Shown here piece after piece: positions 1 through 6,469 of a DNA stretch of 6,815 bases. The notes below the pieces were generated by a model that saw only the letters and a program-made list of their open reading frames with translations, was not told the origin of the DNA and ran no database searches. The DNA comes from Oligoflexia bacterium (lineage in GTDB: Bacteria > Bdellovibrionota > Bdellovibrionia > Bdellovibrionales > UBA1609): the NCBI GenBank assembly GCA_026914095.1, contig JAPPIY010000096.1, positions 1-6,815 on the forward strand, read 5' to 3'. Each line of letters opens with the position of its first letter. The stretch's first letter is position 1. The position numbers and the translations under genes were made by a program.

Positions 1-2461
1 CTATTGGGCTTTGAGTCATTAAAGGATACTCTAATATTTCTTTCATAAGAGATTGAAATGGCAAATTTTCCGCATTTTTTTGTAATCTCATTTCATTTTT
101 GCTTTCGTCTTTAGTTTTAGAAGTTTTTTGCCGGTTGAAGGATTTGGATTCATGCTCCTGCAGTAGCTCTTCCGCTCTTTTTAAAATAGAGACAGGTATT
201 CCCGCTAAACGCGCCACAGGTATTCCATAAGATTTTTTAGCAGAGCCTTCCTGCAAAAGATAGAGAAAGCGAATGCCTTCCTTTTCTTCACGAATAGCCA
301 TTTCAGCATTTTTTATGGAAGGATATTTATCGGCAAGCTGAGTCAATTCTTGATAATGGGTGGCTGAAAACAGCAAAGCTTGTTTCTCGGCTGTTAAAAA
401 CTCTAAAATAGACTGAGCTAGACTCATGCCGTCAAAAGTGGCTGTTCCCCGGCCCAATTCATCCAAAATAATAAAGCTTTTGCTGTCCGCTTTTTCTAAA
501 ATTTCAGCCGTTTCTTTCATTTCCACCATAAAAGTAGATAAGCCTTTTGATAAAAAGTCACTGGCTCCCATACGAGTGAACATTTTATGGAAGAGAGGAA
601 TTTCCGCTTGATCCGCAGGAACAAAACAAGCGCTTTGAGCTAATAACACTGTCAGAGCGAACTGCCGCATTAGAGTGCTTTTGCCGGCCATGTTAGGGCC
701 TGTTAAAATAACAGTCTGATTAGCCGGTAAATTTATTGTATTGGGAACAAACTCATGAAAGCTTTTTTGCTCTAAAACAGGGTGTCGGCTGGCTTTTAAT
801 TTAAAATGATTGGCAAAAACCGGACGGATATATTTATTCTCAATAGCTAGAAAAGCTAAAGAGCTATAGAGATCCATTGTTGTCCAGCGGGCGCAGTATT
901 TAAACAAGAGGCTCAGAGATTCTAAAATTTCCGCCCTCAAATCTTTAAAGATCTCCTGTTCTTGCTCAATTTGCTTTGATCGGGCGGATAAAATTTTTTG
1001 CTCTAATTGGTAAAGCTCTTCTGTGGTGTAGCGCTCCGCCTGGACTAAAGTTTGTTTTCTTTTGTAATGCTCAGGAACTTTTGAGCTGTATATTTTACGC
1101 ACTTCTATATAATAGCCAAACACAGAATTATAGCGAATTTTTAAGGAAGGGATGTTTAAATTTTTTTGCTCCCTTTGCTCCATTTTCAATAAAAGAGACT
1201 GTGAGTCTTTGGCTAGAGTGATCCATTCATCCAGTTGTGGATTCACTCCTTTGTTAATTAAGCCCCCCTCTTTTAAATTAGGAGGGCAATGGGGGGATAT
1301 AATATGCTTGATTTTATCCTTTAATAAATAAACCGTTTGGAGCTCTTCTTTATTCAAAGGATAGGACTCTTTTTGGACTAGCTCTTCTATTTCAAAACCC
1401 AAATCCAGCCAAATTGCTAAAGCCAAAATATCTTTCGCATTGCAGTTAGCTTGAGCTATTTTTCCTAATTTCCTCTCTCCATCTCCCTGCTGGGCTAAAA
1501 CTTTGCGAACAGGAGACAGTAGCTCAGGCTTTGAAACCCACCAATCAATTTGATCCCATCGTTTCTCTATTTCCCGCTGGTCAATCAAAGGGCTTTTCAG
1601 ACGCCTTTTTAAAAGCCTCGCGCCGTTGGCTGTTTTTGTCCGATTGACAGCAGAAAATAAGGTGTCTTTAGTTGAGCCTTCATAATTTTTAAAAACTTCA
1701 AGATGAGAATACAGCTGACTGGAGTAATACATTTCTTGATTTAAATTCCTTTTTTCAAAAGAGTTTAAAACTTTTAAACTCTCTTCACCCTGCATACAAT
1801 AAATGTAATAAATGAGTCTTTGAGCGCTTTTGGGATAAGAGCTGTATTTTTCAAGCCATTGATAGGAAGACAGGCTGTCTTTAGAAAAAGCTCTATCAAA
1901 AACAGTGAGATTCAAAAAAGAAAAAGCCGATAGAGACACTTTTTCTTTTTGATGAGAAGTGAGAACCAGCTCTTTGGGCTGAAACTGCTCAAGCAGTTTG
2001 AAAAATTCAGTTAAATTAGAAAATTCATAATAAAATGCGGAGCCAGTTGAAAGATCTAAAAAACTAATATGATTTTTATCAAAAGCTCCCAGATAATTAG
2101 CTATTAAGCTGTCCAAAGTGTCTAAATCGTAAACCATACCAGGGCTTAAAACTCTTGTGACGGCTCTTTTCACTAATCCTGAAGAGCTGTTAGCCGATTC
2201 TATTTGATCACATATTGCCACATGCAAGCCTTCTGCCAGCAGTTTAGAGATGGGGCCTGAAATGCTGTGGTGAGGGACTCCGCACATCTTTGTTTTCATC
2301 CCCGCTTTTTTATTTCTGCAAGTTAAAGCAATATTTAAAATAGGGGCCGCAATTTCCGCGTCTTTATCAAACATCTCAAAAAAATCCCCCATTCTGAAAA
2401 AAACAATTTTATCTTTGTGTTGGTTCTTTATTTGATAATATTGATTCATTAAGGGAGTCAT
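1..2461 (-). CDS. mutS: DNA mismatch repair ATPase MutS (3' end cut by window)
   Basis: MutS recognises mispaired or looped-out bases as a cytoplasmic dimer and, on ATP binding, recruits MutL. I translated 820 uninterrupted codons from the ATG at 2459-2461. The mismatch-recognition domain (about residues 1-112) has the Phe-X-Glu motif as F27-F28-E29 in GDFFEMF, then MCGVPHHS. A connector, lever and clamp region follows, with YNSVFGYYIEV near residue 445. The ATPase has Walker A GPNMAGKST (588-596), Walker B with D667-E668 in LDELGRGTATFDG, the THYQEL motif and a SYGIPVARLAG segment that contributes to dimerisation. The last visible residues (PLMTQSPI) align with the usual MutS C-terminal tail, so probably only about 15-40 residues are missing. 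The start is supported by AAGG six bases upstream and by the usual TP-M-QY opening. The Walker B region reads GRGTATFDG, where bacterial MutS usually has GRGTS. Identification is certain. Confidence 0.98.
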   Translation of the reverse strand, partial: MTPLMNQYYQIKNQHKDKIVFFRMGDFFEMFDKDAEIAAPILNIALTCRNKKAGMKTKMCGVPHHSISGPISKLLAEGLHVAICDQIESANSSSGLVKRAVTRVLSPGMVYDLDTLDSLIANYLGAFDKNHISFLDLSTGSAFYYEFSNLTEFFKLLEQFQPKELVLTSHQKEKVSLSAFSFLNLTVFDRAFSKDSLSSYQWLEKYSSYPKSAQRLIYYIYCMQGEESLKVLNSFEKRNLNQEMYYSSQLYSHLEVFKNYEGSTKDTLFSAVNRTKTANGARLLKRRLKSPLIDQREIEKRWDQIDWWVSKPELLSPVRKVLAQQGDGERKLGKIAQANCNAKDILALAIWLDLGFEIEELVQKESYPLNKEELQTVYLLKDKIKHIISPHCPPNLKEGGLINKGVNPQLDEWITLAKDSQSLLLKMEQREQKNLNIPSLKIRYNSVFGYYIEVRKIYSSKVPEHYKRKQTLVQAERYTTEELYQLEQKILSARSKQIEQEQEIFKDLRAEILESLSLLFKYCARWTTMDLYSSLAFLAIENKYIRPVFANHFKLKASRHPVLEQKSFHEFVPNTINLPANQTVILTGPNMAGKSTLMRQFALTVLLAQSACFVPADQAEIPLFHKMFTRMGASDFLSKGLSTFMVEMKETAEILEKADSKSFIILDELGRGTATFDGMSLAQSILEFLTAEKQALLFSATHYQELTQLADKYPSIKNAEMAIREEKEGIRFLYLLQEGSAKKSYGIPVARLAGIPVSILKRAEELLQEHESKSFNRQKTSKTKDESKNEMRLQKNAENLPFQSLMKEILEYPLMTQSPI

Positions 2462-2465
2462 TTTT

Positions 2466-2472
2466 TACCTTC
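2466..2472 (-). promoter_or_regulatory. Ribosome binding site of mutS
   Basis: On the minus strand AGAAGG is followed by six A/T-rich bases and the ATG at 2461. It is a good Shine-Dalgarno match and supports this start over the in-frame ATG four codons later. Confidence 0.7.
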
Positions 2473-2495
2473 TCGTTTTCCTGAAAAAGAAAATT

Positions 2496-2504
2496 CTTAT
2501 ATCA
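2496..2504 (-). promoter_or_regulatory. Possible extended -10 promoter for mutS
   Basis: In the 66-base gap between the ankyrin lipoprotein A stop and mutS, the minus strand reads TGATATAAG, an extended -10 (TG, one base, TATAAG). It would start transcription near 2489, giving a leader of about 28 bases that contains the ribosome binding site. No convincing -35 box is present, so this is a modest call. Without it, mutS would depend on read-through from the ankyrin genes. Confidence 0.3.
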
Positions 2505-2526
2505 ATCCTTTTTGAGTTTTAAGCTG

Positions 2527-3001
2527 TTTAATTATCTCCTGTTGTTTCTTCCTTTGCAATGTCAGATAGATCGTCAGTGGGTGAAATGTCAGATGAATCG
2601 GTGTTAGGTGAAGTTTCGGATGGATTGGTTTTAGGGGGAGTGTAAGACTTAAAATCTTTTATGAGGCGGTTCAGTTTAAAAGTTAACCAGCTGGATTCGG
2701 ATTGAGCCTCCTCAAGAGGGGTTTTAAAACCCGTGTCAGCGTAGGGATTTGCCCCACGCTCAAATAAAAACCGGGCAGTCTCAATTCTGTTATCTACAAT
2801 CGCTTTATACAAGGGAGTGTAACCGTTATTACTTGGGGCTTCTATATCTAAGCCTTGATCCAGAAAAAACTTGGCTATGTCGGGATTATGCGCAAAATGA
2901 AGAGGGGTATATCCTCTTTTATCTTGAATTTTGACAACTGCTCCCTGACTGACAAGAAACTCAGCCATCTCCAAGGACTTCACATAAAATATAGCGGTTC
3001 T
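2527..3001 (-). repeat. Near-identical direct repeat, copy 1 (475 bp)
   Basis: This block matches 3398-3872 at an offset of exactly 871 bases. By eye, 474 of 475 positions agree; the one difference is C at 2551 versus T at 3422, which gives Glu versus Lys. The match stops abruptly at 3001/3002 inside the coding sequence and at 2526/2527 just past the stop codon. It codes for the last 157 residues of ankyrin lipoprotein A. Confidence 0.97.
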
Positions 3002-3337
3002 GCGGCGTCTCCCTCTCCATGGGCTTCTAATATTCACATCAGAGCATATTGTATCTTCCACCAGCGGCGCTCGGCTTTTAACAGTTCTTTTGCAATTTGC
3101 AACAGAGCAGGCTTCATCTTCTATCACCAAGTATTCTTGTCCCTTAAATCCAAACTCCTCAGAATCACAGCTCTTAGCAGAGAGAAATCTTTTTACCTCT
3201 TCCATATTATCGTCTTGGACGGCTTGGTGAAAAGAAAAAAGAGGAAGAGAATTCTCACAAAAATTTCCTTCCATTTTACAAGGATCACAGGACAAAAAAA
3301 ATAGATTCAAAAAGATAAACCCTAATTTTAGCTTCAC
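2528..3337 (-). CDS. Ankyrin-repeat lipoprotein A (downstream tandem copy)
   Basis: This is a 269-residue predicted lipoprotein starting at GTG, with AAGGG five bases upstream. The N-terminus (MKLKLGFIFLNLFFLSC) is a short lipoprotein signal with Cys17 as the likely lipidated residue. The lipobox is relaxed (FLSC), and Asp18 at +2 would favour inner-membrane retention under the E. coli rule. Ankyrin-type segments follow: a divergent first repeat (about 35-60), then about 113-141, 142-171 (GYTPLHFA) and 172-203 (GYTPLYKAI), and a capping GFKTPLEEA (203-211). A cysteine-containing insertion (about 61-100, with C77, C82 and C98) interrupts the first repeat and is longer than in the neighbour. 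The tail (233-259) is three copies of a nine-residue Ser/Pro/Asp repeat. Residues 113-269 equal residues 90-246 of the upstream copy except E263 versus K240. Ankyrin repeats bind proteins; the partner is unknown, and the adjacent peptidase is the obvious candidate (inference). Confidence 0.85.
   Translation of the reverse strand: MKLKLGFIFLNLFFLSCDPCKMEGNFCENSLPLFSFHQAVQDDNMEEVKRFLSAKSCDSEEFGFKGQEYLVIEDEACSVANCKRTVKSRAPLVEDTICSDVNIRSPWRGRRRRTAIFYVKSLEMAEFLVSQGAVVKIQDKRGYTPLHFAHNPDIAKFFLDQGLDIEAPSNNGYTPLYKAIVDNRIETARFLFERGANPYADTGFKTPLEEAQSESSWLTFKLNRLIKDFKSYTPPKTNPSETSPNTDSSDISPTDDLSDIAKEETTGDN
2561..2641 (-). repeat. Three degenerate 27-bp tandem units in lipoprotein A tail
   Basis: The units are 2561-2587, 2588-2614 and 2615-2641. 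Each encodes nine residues: TPPKTNPSE, TSPNTDSSD and ISPTDDLSD, with consensus Thr/Ile, Ser/Pro, Pro, four variable residues, Ser, Asp/Glu. They make a hydrophilic, acidic, probably disordered tail after the ankyrin domain. Confidence 0.75.
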
Positions 3338-3346
3338 TATATCCCT

Positions 3347-3390
3347 TTTATCAATTTAATGTCTTTCATTAATTTGTCCAATTTCTATAA
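3347..3390 (-). repeat. Leader region conserved with that of the upstream copy
   Basis: Two blocks here recur upstream of ankyrin lipoprotein B: 14 bases at 3347-3360 match 4149-4162, and 11 bases at 3380-3390 match 4185-4195. In the upstream location the 11-base block includes the TAG stop of the peptidase gene. The duplicated unit therefore appears to have started at the peptidase gene's 3' end, and its junction lies a few bases after the lipoprotein B stop. Confidence 0.7.
3353..3381 (-). promoter_or_regulatory. Possible promoter for ankyrin lipoprotein A
   Basis: The minus strand reads TTGGAC (3381-3376), a 17-base spacer, then TAAATT (3358-3353), a modest sigma-70 match in the 61-base gap between the two ankyrin genes. 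It overlaps sequence blocks conserved with the gap upstream of the other copy, although the spacing between the blocks differs by three bases there. It is weak; co-transcription with the upstream gene is equally possible. Confidence 0.25.
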
Positions 3391-3397
3391 CTTCCGC

Positions 3398-3872
3398 TTT
3401 AATTATCTCCTGTTGTTTCTTTCTTTGCAATGTCAGATAGATCGTCAGTGGGTGAAATGTCAGATGAATCGGTGTTAGGTGAAGTTTCGGATGGATTGGT
3501 TTTAGGGGGAGTGTAAGACTTAAAATCTTTTATGAGGCGGTTCAGTTTAAAAGTTAACCAGCTGGATTCGGATTGAGCCTCCTCAAGAGGGGTTTTAAAA
3601 CCCGTGTCAGCGTAGGGATTTGCCCCACGCTCAAATAAAAACCGGGCAGTCTCAATTCTGTTATCTACAATCGCTTTATACAAGGGAGTGTAACCGTTAT
3701 TACTTGGGGCTTCTATATCTAAGCCTTGATCCAGAAAAAACTTGGCTATGTCGGGATTATGCGCAAAATGAAGAGGGGTATATCCTCTTTTATCTTGAAT
3801 TTTGACAACTGCTCCCTGACTGACAAGAAACTCAGCCATCTCCAAGGACTTCACATAAAATATAGCGGTTCT
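3398..3872 (-). repeat. Near-identical direct repeat, copy 2 (475 bp)
   Basis: This is the partner of the block at 2527-3001, in the same orientation and 871 bases away. It codes for the last 157 residues of ankyrin lipoprotein B. Upstream of it the two genes fall to about 83% identity in the best alignable N-terminal stretch (3155-3232 against 3963-4040, 13 mismatches in 78 by eye) and are not alignable without gaps elsewhere. Confidence 0.97.
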
Positions 3873-4139
3873 TTCGTTGTCCCATCCTCTACTTGCGATT
3901 TTAAAATTTACATTAGAGCATATTGCATTTTCTGCTAAGTAATTTAAATTTTTATTTTTAAACTCCTCAGAGTCACATGTTTTGGCAGACAAAAATCTCT
4001 TCGCCTCCTCCATATTGTCGTCTTGAACGGCTTGGTGAAAGTTAGGCAGAGGATAAGGGACTATCTCAGACTGACCTCTAAAGGGATCGCAGGATAAACA
4101 AAATACACTTAAAAAAAGAAACAATACATTTATTTTCAT
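3399..4139 (-). CDS. Ankyrin-repeat lipoprotein B (upstream tandem copy)
   Basis: This is a 246-residue predicted lipoprotein starting at ATG, with GAGG five bases upstream. The signal peptide (MKINVLFLFLSVFCLSC) ends at Cys17 and is followed by Asp18, as in the neighbouring paralogue, so both probably sit in the same membrane with the ankyrin domain in the periplasm. The order is: a linker; a first divergent repeat (FHQAVQDDNMEEAKRFL, 34-50); a short insertion with C55 and C74; ankyrin repeats at about 90-118, 119-148 and 149-180; a capping GFKTPLEEA; and a Ser/Pro/Asp tail with three nine-residue repeats. It lacks the extra cysteines (C77 and C82) of the longer copy's insertion. It lies 50 bases after the peptidase gene on the same strand with no clear terminator between, so the two are likely co-transcribed. 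No specific function can be read from the sequence; a protein-binding or inhibitor role is inference. Confidence 0.85.
   Translation of the reverse strand: MKINVLFLFLSVFCLSCDPFRGQSEIVPYPLPNFHQAVQDDNMEEAKRFLSAKTCDSEEFKNKNLNYLAENAICSNVNFKIASRGWDNERTAIFYVKSLEMAEFLVSQGAVVKIQDKRGYTPLHFAHNPDIAKFFLDQGLDIEAPSNNGYTPLYKAIVDNRIETARFLFERGANPYADTGFKTPLEEAQSESSWLTFKLNRLIKDFKSYTPPKTNPSETSPNTDSSDISPTDDLSDIAKKETTGDN
3432..3512 (-). repeat. Three degenerate 27-bp tandem units in lipoprotein B tail
   Basis: This is the same three nine-residue units as in the downstream copy, identical in sequence and lying inside the 475-bp near-identical block (units at 3432-3458, 3459-3485 and 3486-3512). Confidence 0.75.
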
Positions 4140-4148
4140 TACATCCTC

Positions 4149-4195
4149 TTTATCAATTTAATATTATTGTATGTAAAATCGTCAAATTTCTATAA
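4149..4195 (-). repeat. Leader region of lipoprotein B shared with lipoprotein A
   Basis: It contains the 14-base block at 4149-4162 and the 11-base block at 4185-4195 that recur upstream of the other ankyrin gene. A TTGACG at 4185-4180 with TATTAA at 4163-4158 (16-base spacer) could be a weak promoter, but the spacing is not conserved between the copies. Confidence 0.6.
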
Positions 4196-6385
4196 TTTAT
4201 GCTCCCATTTTACAGGCAGGGAGTCTATCAGTATATTTTCTGTTTGTCTGCCGTCTTCCCTATAGCTTTCTTTAACTGATATTGTATAGCCTTTATCAAG
4301 GAAAGAGTCACAAGAAAGGGAAAAATCAGCAAATAAAGGAAAGCTATCCGCTTCTTCCCTTTCCACATGCCGATCCTGATAGAAAGTCTCTATATAAAAC
4401 TTTCTAGGAAAAACAAGCTCCTCCTCCAGTTTCCCCCTTCTCCTCAATTGAATCCTGATATGATCTGTCTCTTCTTTTTTTGGACCTATGGAAAACTTAG
4501 CAAAAGAAAATGGATTGCCGGTCCCCTCTACAGCATAAGCCCTAACAGAAATATCAGTTAAACGGAGAGCTTTATCCGGCTCTTTTTTATTATACACTCC
4601 TGAAAATGTAACCACAGGCCGTTTCTCAAGATCGCAATCTGCTATACTGTCAAGCTTTTGCTTGATTTTTATAATGTGGGACTGTTCATAAAGCTGCTCT
4701 TCTTTAACCCTTTTTATAAAATCCTCAGGGATTATCAATTTATTTTCCAGTGTTCTTAAAGCTTTTTGATAGGTCTCTCTGTCTATCCATTGTTGATAGG
4801 TATCAGTTTTTCTCATGGTTGAATTATTATGCATAATACTAAATTGATTATTTAACAGCTTCCAAACCTGTCGTCTGGGTTTGTCAGACAGACGGGGCCT
4901 AACATCCGATTTCATCACTAATCCCCCTGTGACTCTATAATTATAACAGGAAGAGCCTGTCAGATCACCCTCAGCTGACCTGCCCGGAAGCCTCCCCCTC
5001 CTAGTGAATTGAGCGCAGTAATAAGGATTCAACTCTTCATAATGCTCTTTTTTCTGTCCCAAAATATGACCTAGCTCGTGAAGAAAAGTACCCGTTTCCT
5101 CATCACCCGCTAACACAAGACCTATACCCTCCCTTCTCTTGTAAGAAAAAAAGATGTCTCCAAAAGGGGTGGGAATGTATCTTGTAGGGAGTGTAGTAAA
5201 CGCTTTTCCCATAATATCCCCAAAATTATGATATTCGGCATATTCTCCTTTAGCAACATAAAATATTATATCTCCGCCATGAGCAAATCTCATTTGAGAG
5301 AGATGAGCGGCGTCTGCAATATAGCCCTTACTGCCCTTTTCACAGCTTCCAACAGGGAAGATAAGCTGATTGTTCTCTTGCAGTAAATCAATCTCTGGTT
5401 TGTAGGGCCTTCTGTTTGAAACAGGAAACATATCATAAAAATCTTTTCTCATTTCTGTTGAATTTAAATAGGCCTCAATATCACTGTATGCTGTTGTAGA
5501 ATAGGCCCGCTCAGGATTCCCATTTTTATCTTTCTTGCCGCAATAAGGCCCTTCTACCCCGGTAAAAAGAATTTTAAAACTTCTGGAATCCAACATGTTG
5601 GCCTGAAAATCTGTAGAAGATTCACAAGCTTTTACAAACTCATCATCAAGGCTGTTTTTTGGCTTTAATTGGGATAAGATCTCCACTTCCGCTGGACCTG
5701 TATTTTTGCCTAATGGCTCGCCTAGCTTCATTGGCAGGGGAATAAATTTATAAATAGGCCCATTTTCCAAATCCTTCCAGTTGAAAGCGCAATTTGCCGG
5801 CTCTGCTGTAAAAGTCTCCTCTTCGGGCTTTTCTTTGCTTGACAAATCCACCTTGTAATTCACAACCTCTTCTTCTAGCTCTTTGGAGCATAAAGTTTCA
5901 TTGTATAGCTCACCGTTTATTTTTAATGACAAAACAAAATCAAAATCCTCCATAAGCTTTTCCGGCTCGAAATCCAAATCAGCGTCTCCCAAGCCCTCTT
6001 TTCTAACTCTATAGCTTTTTCTGATTTTCACTATAGCTCCTGCCGGCTTGCCTCTTATCAAATCATAATCATCAAAAGGCCTCCGGCTCTCCTCATCCAG
6101 TCTTTCTATCTGCGGGGCTTTCACAGACTGATAGACAACTTGGCGTATAAACACAAGCCGTTTTTTCACTTCGCATAGTCGCTCCGCTTTTGTTATAAGC
6201 TCTTCTTCTGAATCAAAAAAAGGAGGAGAGCCTCTAGAAGAATCAAAAGCTCTTTCAAAAACCGATGTTGTTTTATCCGTCCAGCTTAAATCCTCACTTT
6301 GATTTTGAACCCTATAAGAATCGGAAAAAAGAAAAGGAGAGTGAAAAAATGAAATAATAACAAAAAGCATAAGGATTTTATTCAT
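4190..6385 (-). CDS. Secreted zinc metallopeptidase-like protein (M64/metzincin-like)
   Basis: This is a 731-residue predicted exported protein, numbered from the ATG at 6383-6385. The same frame is open to a TTG at 6421, but the ATG puts a normal signal peptide at the very N-terminus (MNKILMLFVIISFFHSPFLFS, cleavage near 21), and a good promoter overlaps the upstream codons. An uncharacterised region covers about 22-265. From about 270 (FKILFTGVEG) through GDIIFYVAKGEY (near 372) to HELGHILG (436-443) the layout resembles a peptidase core. H436, E437 and H440 form the HExxH zinc site. Gly443 fits the metzincin pattern, but the expected third histidine position holds Lys446 and the next histidine is H448. 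SIMH (516-519) looks like a metzincin Met-turn. The segment LG....EHYE also resembles the M64 pattern LG....DEY. C457 and C480 could form a disulphide. A beta-rich domain fills about 585-731. The substrate is unknown and activity is not assured. Confidence 0.7.
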   Translation of the reverse strand: MNKILMLFVIISFFHSPFLFSDSYRVQNQSEDLSWTDKTTSVFERAFDSSRGSPPFFDSEEELITKAERLCEVKKRLVFIRQVVYQSVKAPQIERLDEESRRPFDDYDLIRGKPAGAIVKIRKSYRVRKEGLGDADLDFEPEKLMEDFDFVLSLKINGELYNETLCSKELEEEVVNYKVDLSSKEKPEEETFTAEPANCAFNWKDLENGPIYKFIPLPMKLGEPLGKNTGPAEVEILSQLKPKNSLDDEFVKACESSTDFQANMLDSRSFKILFTGVEGPYCGKKDKNGNPERAYSTTAYSDIEAYLNSTEMRKDFYDMFPVSNRRPYKPEIDLLQENNQLIFPVGSCEKGSKGYIADAAHLSQMRFAHGGDIIFYVAKGEYAEYHNFGDIMGKAFTTLPTRYIPTPFGDIFFSYKRREGIGLVLAGDEETGTFLHELGHILGQKKEHYEELNPYYCAQFTRRGRLPGRSAEGDLTGSSCYNYRVTGGLVMKSDVRPRLSDKPRRQVWKLLNNQFSIMHNNSTMRKTDTYQQWIDRETYQKALRTLENKLIIPEDFIKRVKEEQLYEQSHIIKIKQKLDSIADCDLEKRPVVTFSGVYNKKEPDKALRLTDISVRAYAVEGTGNPFSFAKFSIGPKKEETDHIRIQLRRRGKLEEELVFPRKFYIETFYQDRHVEREEADSFPLFADFSLSCDSFLDKGYTISVKESYREDGRQTENILIDSLPVKWEHKL

Positions 6386-6392
6386 AAGGGCG

Positions 6393-6421
6393 ATAATATA
6401 AAGGTTCTTAGGAATAATCAA
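6393..6421 (-). promoter_or_regulatory. Sigma-70-type promoter giving a leaderless peptidase mRNA
   Basis: The minus strand has TTGATT (6421-6416), a 17-base spacer and TATTAT (6398-6393). Only seven bases separate the -10 box from the ATG at 6385, so the predicted start of transcription falls at or within a base or two of the start codon. This agrees with the absence of a Shine-Dalgarno sequence before that ATG. Both hexamers match the consensus at five of six or nearly so, and the spacing is ideal. Confidence 0.55.
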
Positions 6422-6425
6422 CTCT

Positions 6426-6445
6426 AAAAAAAAACAAAAATTGTT
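6426..6445 (-). terminator. Possible intrinsic terminator after purE (T-tract hairpin)
   Basis: On the minus strand AACAA, a three-base loop and TTGTT are followed by a run of T (nine A at 6426-6434 on the plus strand). The stem is short and weak, but the T-run and its place between purE and the peptidase promoter suit a terminator. Confidence 0.35.
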
Positions 6446-6469
6446 CAGTCAAAACAACAATAAAATAAG

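Noticed and set aside
976..1221. An 81-codon plus-strand open frame, and another at 426-611
   Set aside because: Both lie opposite conserved MutS segments and have no plausible product.
1262..1300. A GC-rich inverted repeat in mutS that looked like an inserted palindromic element
   Set aside because: The encoded stretch (PPNLKEGGLI) aligns with the normal conserved MutS segment before the clamp, so it is ordinary coding sequence.
2462..2490. A small inverted repeat (TTTTC, two bases, GAAAA) before mutS as a terminator
   Set aside because: The two-base loop is too tight, there is no T-run, and it overlaps the likely mutS leader.
2749..2934. Identical 61-codon plus-strand frames at 2749-2934 and 3620-3805
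   Set aside because: Their identity comes from the 475-bp repeat; both are antisense to the ankyrin domains and have no sign of coding.
2855..3304. A 149-codon open frame on the plus strand opposite ankyrin lipoprotein A, with a shorter counterpart at 3726-3938
   Set aside because: It is antisense to a convincing ankyrin coding sequence, has no recognisable domain, and its similarity between the copies follows from the DNA repeat alone.
6386..6421. Extension of the peptidase gene to the TTG at 6421 (743 residues)
   Set aside because: It has a rare start codon and a weak ribosome site, would put extra residues before the signal peptide, and the segment is better explained as a promoter.
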